Source: Promethearchaeota archaeon
Lineage (GTDB): Archaea; Asgardarchaeota; Lokiarchaeia; Sigyniarchaeales; SOKP01
Assembly: GCA_018238625.1 (NCBI GenBank)
Contig: JABCSY010000016.1
Location: 1-52,924 of the forward strand
Length of the DNA stretch: 52,924 nt
Direction of reading: 5' to 3'
Position numbers and translations under genes: made by a program. Positions 15,904 through 24,521 of this stretch are shown here, piece after piece. The notes beneath the pieces were generated by a model. The model worked only from the letters and a program-made list of their open reading frames with translations, had not been told where the DNA came from and ran no database searches. Position 1 is the stretch's first letter. Each line of letters opens with the position of its first letter.

Positions 15904-17706
15904 TTGAGAATCGCTGTACTTAATAAAGATCGCTGTAAACCTGATAAATGTAGCCCTTTTGGGGAAAAACCATGTATTAAATATTGTCCAAAGGTAAGAA
16001 CTGGAGAGAAAACAATAGAATTGAGCTCGGACGGGAAAAATGTACTAATAACAGAGAGTCTATGTACTGGGTGTGGAATTTGTATAAAAAAATGTCCTTT
16101 TAATGCAATAAACATTGTTAATTTACCAGATCCATTAAAAAACCAAATGACTTATCGATATGGTCCAGATCAATTTACCTTATTTAGAATGGCCATTCCT
16201 AAGAAAGGGAAGGTACTGGGGTTAATAGGTCAAAATGGGATAGGGAAAAGTACTATGTTAAATATATTATCGGGAGAATTAAAAATGAATCTTGGAAGGT
16301 TTAACGATGAAGTTCCAAGTGATGATAACATAATTAACTTCTTTAAAGGCTCAGAATTGCAGCAGTATTTTATTGAGTTGTTTACTAATAAATCCAAGGT
16401 TGTTCAAAAACCTCAAAATATTACTCTTATACCTAAATATGTTACCGGAAAAGTTTATAATTTATTAAAAAAAAACGACCTTAATGATCGTTTAGATACA
16501 ATTGTTAAACAACTCAACCTTAATGAAATCTTAGATAGAAGCGTATCTGTTTTATCGGGTGGTGAGTTGCAAAGGGTTGCCATTGCTGCTGCTTATCTCA
16601 AAGATGCAGATGTATATCTTATTGACGAACCTAGTTCTTATTTAGATGTTAGTGAAAGAATTAACATGGCTAAATTGATTAGATCCCTTACGGATAACAA
16701 TAAAACCGTTGTAGTTGTTGAACACGACTTAGCAATATTAGACTACTTAAGCGATTATATATCCCTACTATATGGAGTTCCCGGATCGTATGGAATTATA
16801 TCACACCCTCAAGGCGTAAGAGTAGGCATCAATATTTATTTAAACGGGTATATTAAAGATGAAAATGTGAGAATTCGAAATGAACCAATTCGATTTCATG
16901 AAAGACCACCTATAAATTCCTCATTTGATTCTGGAGCTATTGTACTCTCCTATGAAGACTTAGAAAAAACATTAGGTGATTTCCATCTAACCGTAGATGG
17001 GAGCGAGATCCATGCTGGCGAAATTATAGGTATTCTTGGTGCTAATGGAATTGGTAAATCTACATTTATCGATTTGTTAGCAAATCAAATCAAATCTAAT
17101 ATTGAAAACGCTGAGAGTAAAAAGTTAAAAGTCTCAATTAAACCTCAATATATTAAAATAATAGAATCAAAAATTGTTTCTGAAATCATCAATCAGATTA
17201 GACTGGCTCCGTATTTAAGCCAACCATATAAAAAGAGATTAATAAATGGATTAAAACTAGAGGAAATTAAAAATCGAAGGATTTCTGAATTAAGTGGCGG
17301 CGAATTACAAAGAGTTGCTATAGCTAATTGTTTATCAACTGAAGCTGATATTTACTTGTTAGACGAACCATCTGCTTTTTTAGATGTTGAAATGAGATTA
17401 CAAGTAGCTCAACTATTAAGAAAATCCATTGAAGAATTAAAGAAATCAGCATTTGTAGTCGAACATGATATTATAACCCAAGATTTTATAGCAGATTCAA
17501 TTTTAGTATTTGAAGGCATACCTGGATTAGAAGGTAAGGCTTTTGCCCCTTTAGATTTAAGAGAAGGATTTAATTTATTTTTGAAATTGATGGGAATCAC
17601 TTTTAGAAGAGAAGAATTGACGAAACGACCTCGAATTAATAAAGTTGGTAGTACTAAAGACGCCTATCAAAAAAGAATTAATGAATATTATTATATTCCT
17701 AAATAG
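15904..17706 (+). CDS. abce1: ABCE1/RLI ribosome-recycling ATPase
   Basis: 600 residues, full length. The N-terminal iron-sulfur domain has CKPDKCSP, CIKYCP and the ferredoxin motif CTGCGICIKKCPFNAI. NBD1 has Walker A GQNGIGKST and signature LSGGELQRVAIAAA; NBD2 has GANGIGKST and LSGGELQRVAIANC, each followed by DEPSxxLD and an H-switch (VVEHD). The hinge region lies between. It splits ribosomes after termination together with aRF1/aPelota. The start is TTG (MRIAVLNKDRCKP), which fits the conserved N-terminus of the family. Confidence 0.98.
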   Translation: MRIAVLNKDRCKPDKCSPFGEKPCIKYCPKVRTGEKTIELSSDGKNVLITESLCTGCGICIKKCPFNAINIVNLPDPLKNQMTYRYGPDQFTLFRMAIPKKGKVLGLIGQNGIGKSTMLNILSGELKMNLGRFNDEVPSDDNIINFFKGSELQQYFIELFTNKSKVVQKPQNITLIPKYVTGKVYNLLKKNDLNDRLDTIVKQLNLNEILDRSVSVLSGGELQRVAIAAAYLKDADVYLIDEPSSYLDVSERINMAKLIRSLTDNNKTVVVVEHDLAILDYLSDYISLLYGVPGSYGIISHPQGVRVGINIYLNGYIKDENVRIRNEPIRFHERPPINSSFDSGAIVLSYEDLEKTLGDFHLTVDGSEIHAGEIIGILGANGIGKSTFIDLLANQIKSNIENAESKKLKVSIKPQYIKIIESKIVSEIINQIRLAPYLSQPYKKRLINGLKLEEIKNRRISELSGGELQRVAIANCLSTEADIYLLDEPSAFLDVEMRLQVAQLLRKSIEELKKSAFVVEHDIITQDFIADSILVFEGIPGLEGKAFAPLDLREGFNLFLKLMGITFRREELTKRPRINKVGSTKDAYQKRINEYYYIPK

Positions 17707-17719
17707 TAGTTAAAAATTC

Positions 17720-17750
17720 ATAAAATTAGTCTAAATATAATAAAATTAGT
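17720..17750 (+). repeat. Short direct repeat downstream of ABCE1
   Basis: The 11-mer ATAAAATTAGT occurs at 17720-17730 and 17740-17750, exactly 20 nt apart. The rest of the 280-nt gap to 17987 is AT-rich, with a TATA-like ATTTAAATATC at about 17827 but no credible ORF behind it. The meaning of the repeat is unknown. Confidence 0.3.
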
Positions 17751-17986
17751 GTACTCCTATTTTTCCACTGCAAAATCTTTAGCTTTGATGATCATTTATT
17801 TTAATAAATTAATTCTTTAATAGGATAATTTAAATATCAATGAGTAATTAAAAACTGGGGCTGCTTCATAATATACACACACAATTTTTTTACTGTTTAA
17901 TAATTAAAATTTGCAATGGAAATTTTGGAGCTTTTAATAATATTATTAAACTTTTAATAAATAATTAAAAAAATAATTTTAATAAT

Positions 17987-18235
17987 CTAATTCTTTAGTT
18001 TCCAAAAAACTAAGGGTCTACCTCTCATTCCATTATTCCTTGAAAACTTTTCGATAAACTTCCTTTTTTGCAATTTAAGTAAGTTGTCATATATGGTCGT
18101 TCTTGGAGTATTTAGCTCTTTAACTAAAGCTTTACGTGTATGTGGTCCACCATTTTGTAATGTTTTAATCAAATTATTTTGAATTGGTGTTAAATAATCT
18201 TTAGATCCAAAATTTAATTCTGTTTTATTAGCCAT
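17987..18235 (-). CDS. Small winged-helix transcription regulator
   Basis: 82 residues: YLTPIQNNLIKTLQNGGPHT, then the HTH RKALVKELNTPRTTIYDNLLKLQKR and a wing with NNGMRGRPLVFWKL. This matches short archaeal wHTH regulators that act as dimers. No ligand domain. Upstream of its start lie an 11-bp tandem repeat and an 8-bp inverted repeat that could be its own operator. A ribosome site GGAGGAA precedes the ATG. Confidence 0.8.
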   Translation of the reverse strand: MANKTELNFGSKDYLTPIQNNLIKTLQNGGPHTRKALVKELNTPRTTIYDNLLKLQKRKFIEKFSRNNGMRGRPLVFWKLKN

Positions 18236-18265
18236 AATTTATTCCTCCAATAATTTATTTTTGAA

Positions 18266-18325
18266 CATTGGTACTAACTGACAATTTATCGACAATTTAT
18301 CGACATTTTAACCTAAATACCAATG
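18266..18325. promoter_or_regulatory. Candidate operator: tandem repeat inside an inverted repeat
   Basis: GACAATTTATC occurs twice head to tail (18280-18290, 18291-18301) with a partial third unit (18302-18310). The array is flanked by the inverted pair CATTGGTA (18266-18273) and TACCAATG (18318-18325). It sits 30-90 nt upstream of the wHTH start and about 140 nt upstream of the divergent gene at 18463. Repeated 11-bp units match one DNA turn, as expected for a dimeric repressor binding side by side. Confidence 0.45.
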
Positions 18326-18462
18326 CCTAGTTCTATGATATATTATAGTATCGAGTTTTATATAAAGATGCTTATTTATGCGTTATTATCATCAATTAAC
18401 ATAAATTTAAAAACGACAAAAATAATGTAATAATTGTAAATTAAAATCTTTAAATTACTAAA

Positions 18463-18837
18463 ATGACTGAAACAACGAGAACAACGGTTACTTTAAGTAA
18501 AATTAGCATGAACCAAGTAAAAGAATTAGTTGGTGTTTTTGGAAGTACTCCTGCTTCAGTAATCAGCAGGATCGTAGAACATTTTTTTGACTATGGTAAA
18601 TTTGATGATGTTATAGAAAAAATGAAAGCAAAGAAGAGAGAGCTATTTCCTCCTGATGATATTACCATTAATAATAAAATTAAGAATTTATTTAAAGGAG
18701 TAAATAAAATACCCTTTGAAGATTTTGTTGATTTTTTACAAGTAGATAGAAAATATGTATTAGAAAGTATTCATATTTGGACAGAAAGATACAATATTAA
18801 AATTATTGAAAATTTAGTTATTAAAAATTCTGATTGA
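18463..18837 (+). CDS. Ribbon-helix-helix-like DNA-binding protein with C-terminal helical domain
   Basis: 124 residues. The N-terminus TTRTTVTLSKISMNQVKELV then FGSTPASVISRIVEHFF has the strand-helix-helix layout of CopG/Arc-type RHH proteins. The C-terminal part (IPFEDFVDFLQVDRKYVLESIHIWTERYNIKII) resembles a small winged helix that tests a promoter-like or protein surface. A TATA-like CTTTAAAT lies about 25 nt upstream of the ATG, so the transcript is probably leaderless. Role unknown; likely a regulator. Confidence 0.65.
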   Translation: MTETTRTTVTLSKISMNQVKELVGVFGSTPASVISRIVEHFFDYGKFDDVIEKMKAKKRELFPPDDITINNKIKNLFKGVNKIPFEDFVDFLQVDRKYVLESIHIWTERYNIKIIENLVIKNSD

Positions 18838-18904
18838 AATTTTCATATCTTCTTTTATTAGATTGAAATTTGATCCAAACTGAATGCAATTTTAAGGCTA
18901 TATT

Positions 18905-19129
18905 TTATGTAATAACAGCACCAAATTCTTCCCAAAAATTTCTAGATAGATCTAATGGCCACTCTAATAAAGAAGTCATAACTCCAACAATAATAAAAAA
19001 AATGAATAAAGCTAACCCAATTAATAAAGCGTATTCTAGAAGATTTCCACCATACTCGTCTAAAAAGTATTCCTTTAATTTGTTTTTTAAGATTTTATGA
19101 AATTTCTTAATGAAAACTCTTTTTTTCAT
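18905..19129 (-). CDS. Flp-like type IVb prepilin
   Basis: 74 residues. A basic 20-residue leader is followed by DEYGGNLLEYALLIGLALFIFF. The pattern G-G-N-L-L-E-Y matches the Flp/Tad prepilin site, where peptidase cuts after a Gly and the mature protein has Glu at position 5 (here G27 cut, E32 at +5, Y33), immediately followed by one membrane helix. Mature length would be about 47 residues, as usual for Flp pilins. An A24 peptidase-like gene and a Tad/FlaI-like assembly set lie in the same window. The short C-terminus has an SRNFWEEFG segment. Confidence 0.7.
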   Translation of the reverse strand: MKKRVFIKKFHKILKNKLKEYFLDEYGGNLLEYALLIGLALFIFFIIVGVMTSLLEWPLDLSRNFWEEFGAVIT

Positions 19130-19205
19130 GGTTTAAAACTAATTATTTTTATAAAAGAGTGATAAAATATCTTTTTAAACTAAACTAATTATTTATCTAT
19201 ACTAC

Positions 19206-19622
19206 TTATCCATTAATAACTCTTAATATTTGATTGAGTTCATCTTCTTTAGCTTGGCTTTTTGGGATAAATATTTTAAGTTTTCCATCTTCATTGCTTC
19301 TAGGAATAATATGAACATGAAAATGGTTAACAACTTGACCAGCTGCCCTAAAATTATTTTGGAGAATATTATAACCATCAACTTGTAATTTTTTACGGAT
19401 TAATATAGATACTTTTTTAACTATTTCGAATAATTCTGACAATTCATTATCAGGAATATCTTCTAAATTTTTATAGTGGTTTTTAGGAATAACAATTGTG
19501 TGACCTTTTGAAATAGGAAAAATGTCTAAAAAAGCCAAATTCTTATCATTTTCAAATAAAACTTTCGAGGGAATACTTTTATCAACAATTTTGCAAAAAA
19601 CGCATTTATCGTCTTTTATCAT
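19206..19622 (-). CDS. HIT-family nucleotide hydrolase
   Basis: 138 residues from the ATG at 19622 (MIKDDKCVFCKIV); a GTG nine codons upstream is less likely. It has the zinc-type CVFC near the N-terminus, FPISKGHTIVIPKNHYKN, and the histidine triad HFHVHIIPR (H100, H102, H104 with this start). Family members hydrolyse AMP-lysine, ApnA or other nucleotidyl conjugates through a covalent His-AMP intermediate. This length and layout fit the Hint/bacterial HIT branch. Monocistronic. Confidence 0.93.
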   Translation of the reverse strand: MIKDDKCVFCKIVDKSIPSKVLFENDKNLAFLDIFPISKGHTIVIPKNHYKNLEDIPDNELSELFEIVKKVSILIRKKLQVDGYNILQNNFRAAGQVVNHFHVHIIPRSNEDGKLKIFIPKSQAKEDELNQILRVING

Positions 19623-19750
19623 TCCATTCACTCTGTATTTTCGATCCACACGAATAAATTTTTTTATTAATTTTTAAAAAACCTCCACAGACTTTTAATT
19701 TTTGTAGTTTTCAAAAGTTTCAATTAATGCCTTAAAGGTTGGTGGTTAAT

Positions 19751-20566
19751 ATGATTTTTGATGAGATTAAAAGCATAATAGAAAAACATTTATCTCCAAG
19801 ATTATATAGGATAAATTCCGAAAATTATGGGTTACATTACGGTCAAGTCAGTAAAAAAAAGTTCATTAAAAGAATAATGTTTTCAGTTGATTTAAGTTTA
19901 GAATCAATTCATTATGCAATCAAAAATAAAGTCAATCTAATTATTTCACTTTACGGCCTTACTAGTGAACCAATTAAAAATTTTAACCAATTATTGATAA
20001 ATAAATTAACTTTGCTTTCTAAATATCCAACATTAGTATTTGTACTAAGTTCATCTTTTATTGCTGCAGAAGGTGGAATTTCAGAAACTATTATGGAAGC
20101 CCTATATTTAAAATTGGATAGCCCCTTTAATGTTGAGAATGATAAAGGCGAGATCGTTCCTATCGGGAGGATTTGTTTACCAAACTTATACACAAAAACA
20201 AAAAAAGCATTAAACTTAGACAATTTACTAAATAGGATCAAATCAAATCTACAAATAGAACAGGTTTCATTTGTAGGCGATTCAAGTGCAGAAGTCAATA
20301 GAATTTGTATTGTAGGCGGGGAAATAACGGATTTAAATTACTTAAGAAGAGCTTTAAAGCATGGGTGTGATTGCTATCTTTCAGGAAATATAAATCATAA
20401 TTTTGCAGATTTCGCTAGAGAATCAGGCCTAAAATTAATTCAGATCCCTCTTTACAATTGTCAAACGATAGCATTGAGAAAAATGTATAATTTTTTGAGT
20501 TTAGAATTTCCACACGATGAGTTCTATTTTTATGACTCAAAAAATCCTGTTAAAATTCATAACTAA
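19751..20566 (+). CDS. NIF3/DUF34-family protein with degenerate metal site
   Basis: About 271 residues from the ATG at 19751, which has GGTTGGTGG just upstream; the in-frame TTG at 19739 is less likely. The NIF3 fold is visible: MFSVDLSLESIHYAIKNKVNLIIS, a central insert, then VSFVGDSSAEVNRICIVGG and the LRRALKHGCDCYLSGNINHN segment. NIF3 proteins normally bind two metals through HH after the ISHH-type motif and His/Glu near the end. Here ISHH reads ISLYGL and the C-terminal GHYATE-type motif reads IPLYNCQT, so most ligands are missing. It is likely catalytically altered. Confidence 0.8.
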   Translation: MIFDEIKSIIEKHLSPRLYRINSENYGLHYGQVSKKKFIKRIMFSVDLSLESIHYAIKNKVNLIISLYGLTSEPIKNFNQLLINKLTLLSKYPTLVFVLSSSFIAAEGGISETIMEALYLKLDSPFNVENDKGEIVPIGRICLPNLYTKTKKALNLDNLLNRIKSNLQIEQVSFVGDSSAEVNRICIVGGEITDLNYLRRALKHGCDCYLSGNINHNFADFARESGLKLIQIPLYNCQTIALRKMYNFLSLEFPHDEFYFYDSKNPVKIHN

Positions 20567-20729
20567 ACGAGATTTCTAGTTTTTTTCTTAATATTTAGGA
20601 TGAAATAATTCCAATATTAATAAAAAGAATCCATTAGAAATTAATAAATAAATTAAATTTAAATGGTTAAAATTTTACATTCTTTTTAGTTTTAACATAA
20701 AATGAAATTATTTAAAAAGATGAAAAATA

Positions 20730-21311
20730 ATGGTATTACTTGAATATAATGGAAGAAGTCCTAATATCAGCAGCAAAAGTTATGTATCTCCACTTGCTAC
20801 TTTAATAGGTGATGTCACTGTAAATGATAATGCTATTATATGGCCGGGCTCTATTATACGCGCTGAAAACTCTAAAATTAACATTGGAGAGTACACTACG
20901 GTATTTAATGGTGTTATGATGTTTACAAGATCCCAAAAAAGCTCAATTCATATAGGGCGATACTGCATTATTGAGTCGGGAGTTACCATTTTAGGGTGTT
21001 TTATGGAAGATTATGTTCAAATTATGGAAGGTACTCTTATTTACGAAGAAAGTTCAATTGGTGAAGGTTCAATAATTATCAACAAAAGCCAAATTCCCCC
21101 AGGTTTAATAATTCCGGCTAGATCTGTATTACGTGGGATTCCTGTTGAGCCAATACGAGAACAATCGCGCAACGAAGTTCTAAAACAAAAGGATAAGGCA
21201 GAACATTATTCTCAACTATTTATAAAGATCAAAGAACAGCTTCCTAATGCTCAAAGCTACTTAATAACACTTCCAGATTTTATTAAACTCCTTCTGAAAA
21301 AAGAATTTTAA
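20730..21311 (+). CDS. Gamma-carbonic-anhydrase-fold hexapeptide-repeat protein lacking zinc ligands
   Basis: 193 residues of left-handed beta-helix repeats (VSPLATLIGDVTVNDNAIIW, then IGEYTTVFNGVMMF, IGRYCIIESGVTILGC, IGEGSIII), followed by a C-terminal helix. The layout matches the gamma-CA/PaaY/YrdA family and its eukaryotic relatives dynactin p25/p27. The three zinc histidines expected near these positions are absent: the HxD/TIGH/LHGC contexts read FTR, IIES and LGC. It therefore should not be a carbonic anhydrase, and may be a scaffold or altered enzyme. Convergent with tfb, 12 nt apart. Confidence 0.8.
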   Translation: MVLLEYNGRSPNISSKSYVSPLATLIGDVTVNDNAIIWPGSIIRAENSKINIGEYTTVFNGVMMFTRSQKSSIHIGRYCIIESGVTILGCFMEDYVQIMEGTLIYEESSIGEGSIIINKSQIPPGLIIPARSVLRGIPVEPIREQSRNEVLKQKDKAEHYSQLFIKIKEQLPNAQSYLITLPDFIKLLLKKEF

Positions 21312-21323
21312 AAGAAAAAAAAA

Positions 21324-22211
21324 TTATATTTTAATGTTTAATTTATTTATCAATTCTTTATACCTAGAACGAAGAGTCACTTCTGTGACTCCTACAACGT
21401 TAGCAATTTCTTTCTGAGAAATCCTTTTGTCTTTCTTTTTACATACTAAATACAATGCTCCTGCGCACAAACCTTTTGGATCTTTACCACTTGTCGAATA
21501 TCTTGAAATAAAAGAACGTAAAAGTTTTATTGCAATTTTTTCAGTTTCAGCGTCTAATCCCAATTCAGCAACATACCTTGGTATAAGAGATATGGGATCT
21601 GTTGAAGGTACTTTCAAATTTAATTCTCTTATTAATGTTCTGTAACATCTTCTTACATTTTTTGCATTAATAGAAGTTTCATCTAAAATTTCTTGAAGAG
21701 TTCTTGGAATTCTTCTTTCTCGACAAGCGAAGTATAAGCAAGCGGCAACCATCCCATTTATAGATCTGCCGCGTAATAATTTTCTCTTAAATGCTTCAAT
21801 ATATAACCTAATCGCTGCTTTTTTTATATGAATGGGTAAATTTAAATTACTTCCAATTCTTTTTAATTCAGTTGTGGCGATTAGCATATTCCTTTTATCC
21901 CAAGTCATACGAGAATTCCATTTTGCAGCTCTTTTTAAATCCGGATTTGTTATATTATTTTTATCAATAATAGTACTTAAACCCATATCGGGCAACAAAA
22001 TTGAGATTGGAGATCCCGTCCTTTCCCTTCTTTCTTTTTCTTGTTTTGTAAAAGCTCTTTTGCCACTATGAGCAGTATCCAAAATCCTTTCGCTTATAAC
22101 TAACCCACATTGACGACATACGATTTCGCCCTTTTCTTGAATTGAAATTGTCTTTCCTTCACATTCTGGACATAAATTTGATAAATTTCTAACTATAGAT
22201 TTTATTTCCAT
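21324..22211 (-). CDS. tfb: Transcription initiation factor TFB
   Basis: 295 residues. N-terminal zinc ribbon CPECEGKT...CRQCGLV (about 14-37), B-reader/linker with RTGSPISILLPDMGLSTII, then two cyclin folds (about 105-190 and 205-295) with the recognition phrase GVTEVTLRSRYKEL at the end. TFB binds TBP-DNA at the BRE and recruits RNA polymerase. Full length, no disruption. Convergent with the hexapeptide-repeat gene. Confidence 0.97.
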   Translation of the reverse strand: MEIKSIVRNLSNLCPECEGKTISIQEKGEIVCRQCGLVISERILDTAHSGKRAFTKQEKERRERTGSPISILLPDMGLSTIIDKNNITNPDLKRAAKWNSRMTWDKRNMLIATTELKRIGSNLNLPIHIKKAAIRLYIEAFKRKLLRGRSINGMVAACLYFACRERRIPRTLQEILDETSINAKNVRRCYRTLIRELNLKVPSTDPISLIPRYVAELGLDAETEKIAIKLLRSFISRYSTSGKDPKGLCAGALYLVCKKKDKRISQKEIANVVGVTEVTLRSRYKELINKLNIKI

Positions 22212-22412
22212 ATAGAAAACCTCTTTGTAAAAAAATTCTCAAACTAAATATTAAAACTACTAAATTCCCGTGTAAACTGACTGAAAAATGCATTATTTGA
22301 AAATCTAAATTTCTTGTGACTGAAAATCGATTTCTTCCTTGAATGCAAATTATTTATATCCACCTTAGATATATAAATCTTTCGATCAAAATTACATGCT
22401 GTCTACAATATC

Positions 22413-23033
22413 CTACAGCATTAATGGCAAAAATGTTGTAAACCCAAATAAGATACTTCCTGGAACGGCTTCAAATAAACGAATCATAGTATCTCTAGGA
22501 TTTTTTACTTTAGCTAAAAAATACCAGATTGAGAGCGTTAAATGAATTGTATGGCCAAATGAAAGCATCGCGATTCCATAATAAATTGTTTTTTCATGCG
22601 GAAAAATTGCGGAGTGAATATCAGTGATTCTATTTATAGCGTAAGGATCTATATCAATAAGGCTTACCATACTAAAAATTAAGCGATCCGGTAAGGGATC
22701 CAAAAACCATATTAAAAAGTATGTTAGATAATTGAAAAGAATCCCAAAACCTAATACAATATAAACGCATCCTAGGATTAACTTCGGTTTAGTAAGTAAA
22801 TCTGCCTTATCCACATCTTTATCTGAAGATATCAATCTTGATTTGAAATAAATTCCTCTTAACTTTAACAGAGTTAAAATTCCACACATCAGCAAGATCA
22901 GAACAAAAATAAATTTAATCGATTTAAAATATATTATTGCGTATTTATTAAATTCTATACACCACGCTTCTAAAGTATTTGCGATATCTCCAAATAAATC
23001 CTCTAAACGAAGAGAAAAGTCCGAAACTGCCAT
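22413..23033 (-). CDS. Membrane protein, about four spans, unknown family
   Basis: 206 residues. An N-terminal amphipathic region (1-30) is followed by membrane segments at about 38-58, 84-110, 150-172 and 185-206. No conserved motif recognised; a few histidines (DIHSAIFPHEK, GHTIH) lie near membrane faces. No signal peptide. Monocistronic with its own AT-rich promoter region. Confidence 0.5.
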   Translation of the reverse strand: MAVSDFSLRLEDLFGDIANTLEAWCIEFNKYAIIYFKSIKFIFVLILLMCGILTLLKLRGIYFKSRLISSDKDVDKADLLTKPKLILGCVYIVLGFGILFNYLTYFLIWFLDPLPDRLIFSMVSLIDIDPYAINRITDIHSAIFPHEKTIYYGIAMLSFGHTIHLTLSIWYFLAKVKNPRDTMIRLFEAVPGSILFGFTTFLPLML

Positions 23034-23106
23034 CTAATAATAATTTAATCTATTTATAAAAAAACTACACATATAAGATATAAAATTTTCAAATTGTAGG
23101 GTTGAT

Positions 23107-23538
23107 CTACAGGATTTTTTCACACTCTCGATTTATTTCTTTCATTGTGGTGACAAAGTCTTGCCACCAGTCTTGACCCTGTTGGGCAACAAGCATAGAA
23201 TCTGTTTTTCTCGAATCTAGACACCTAATTTCTTCTTTTTGAGCTTTGATTTTTTCTTTCCATATTTGACTAAAAATGTTTTGCATGTTTATCTTCACTT
23301 TCTTAATTAGCTCTTCATAAGTGACAGAAACATCCTCTTTTTTTTGAAGTTTCTGAAGCTGGTCAAATTTAATTTTTTCTTTTGCCCTATTTAAATCGCC
23401 ACAGTTTATCGTTATCGAAAAAGACTCTGTTTTTCCATATTTACAAAACTTTTGGTTTTCACATGGTGAACAATAACTTTCAAAACTTATTAGATAATCC
23501 TCTAACCCAATAATAGAATAATTTAGAATATTAGACAT
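23107..23538 (-). CDS. Hypothetical cysteine-containing coiled protein
   Basis: About 143 residues from the ATG at 23538 (MSNILNYSII); an in-frame GTG at 23547 is an alternative. The N-terminal part has YCSPCENQKFCKYG and a later NCGD, a Cys set that could bind zinc or a cluster. The rest is a charged helical coiled region rich in Lys, Glu and Gln. No family recognised. Confidence 0.5.
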   Translation of the reverse strand: MSNILNYSIIGLEDYLISFESYCSPCENQKFCKYGKTESFSITINCGDLNRAKEKIKFDQLQKLQKKEDVSVTYEELIKKVKINMQNIFSQIWKEKIKAQKEEIRCLDSRKTDSMLVAQQGQDWWQDFVTTMKEINRECEKIL

Positions 23539-23703
23539 TAAATTCACTTTTTAAGATTATTATAAAAAAGTATGCTCTTTATTCTATTAAAATTTGAGGC
23601 TTCAGAACCCAAAAATTTTTTAAATATCTAATCTTTAGGTAAATATTAAATAACCAAATTTTATGAGGTTCATGGAATTTGGCGAAATAAGCGGATTTGC
23701 ATC

Positions 23704-23777
23704 GGGAGAGTGGCTTAGCCTGGTATAGCGCACGGCTGATAACCGTGAGGTCGGGGGTTCGAAGCCCCCCTTTCCCA
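23704..23777 (+). tRNA. tRNA-Ile (anticodon GAU)
   Basis: 74 nt folding into a full cloverleaf: acceptor GGGAGAG paired with CTTTCCC, D-arm GCTTAGCCTGGTATAGC, anticodon stem CACGG/CCGTG around the loop CTGATAA, variable AGGTC, T-arm GGGGG/CCCCC around TTCGAAG, discriminator A. The anticodon GAU reads AUU and AUC. No intron; CCA is not encoded. Confidence 0.96.
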
Positions 23778-23900
23778 TTTAAGCTTTTCATTAATCGTGC
23801 TGAACTTTATTTTAGTTAACTTGAAGCAATTGAGTGATAATTTTATTTCTATTTACAGAATATTATTTTTATATTTGATGGTTGATTTACTTATTTAAAC

Positions 23901-24494
23901 ATGAAAATTTTAGTGATCTCTGGCACACCCGGAACGGGAAAAACTACTGTTTCAAATAACATCGCAAATTACCTCAAAGTTCAAGTTATTAGTTTAAATG
24001 AACTAGCAATTTCAGAAAATTTAATAATAGATTACGACGCTAAAAGAGAAACATCTATTATAAATAAAAGTAAATTAATTCCCTTTTTGATTAATTTAAT
24101 AGAAAAATATAGAAAAGAAAATTTTGAGTTTTTAATAATTGAAAGTCATTTTTCAGACATTGTTCCCGAACGATTTATCGATTGGGTTATAATATTGAGA
24201 TGTGATCCAGACGAATTATTTATTAGGTTAAAAAAAAGAGGATATAAAATAGAAAAAATTAGAGAAAATGTTCAATCAGAAATTTTAGGAAACTGCGTAA
24301 ATTATTTTATAAATAAACAATTAGAGACGCCCATATTAGAAATTGATACCACAAAAATAAATATTAAGTCATTAACTAAAATGATAATAGATGATATTCT
24401 AAAAGAAGAAGATTTAGAAGGGTATTACGCAGGGAAAGTGGACTGGTTAGAAAAAATATTTCAAGAAAACCGTTTACAAGAATTTTTTGATTGA
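23901..24494 (+). CDS. AK6/Fap7-type adenylate kinase-like P-loop protein
   Basis: 197 residues. Walker A GTPGTGKTT (8-16), the IIESHFSDIVP region that replaces the usual NMP-binding box of AK6 proteins, and VIILRCDPDELFIRLKKRGY typical of the Fap7/hCINAP branch. In eukaryotes and archaea Fap7 helps the last step of small-subunit maturation with uS11. The TATA-like ATTTAAAC is about 13 nt before the ATG. First gene of a co-directional tRNA/rRNA-related run with tgtA, DUF371 and trm5. Confidence 0.88.
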   Translation: MKILVISGTPGTGKTTVSNNIANYLKVQVISLNELAISENLIIDYDAKRETSIINKSKLIPFLINLIEKYRKENFEFLIIESHFSDIVPERFIDWVIILRCDPDELFIRLKKRGYKIEKIRENVQSEILGNCVNYFINKQLETPILEIDTTKINIKSLTKMIIDDILKEEDLEGYYAGKVDWLEKIFQENRLQEFFD

Positions 24495-24521
24495 TAAATT
24501 CTGATTTAGAAGTGATTGAAT

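Noticed and set aside
17751..17986. Very short ORFs in the gap after ABCE1
   Set aside because: ATG codons there open frames of 3 to 13 codons without ribosome site, hairpin or similarity to the nonapeptide family.
23579..23791. Minus-strand ORF across tRNA-Ile
   Set aside because: It is only the reverse complement of the tRNA gene and flanking sequence.
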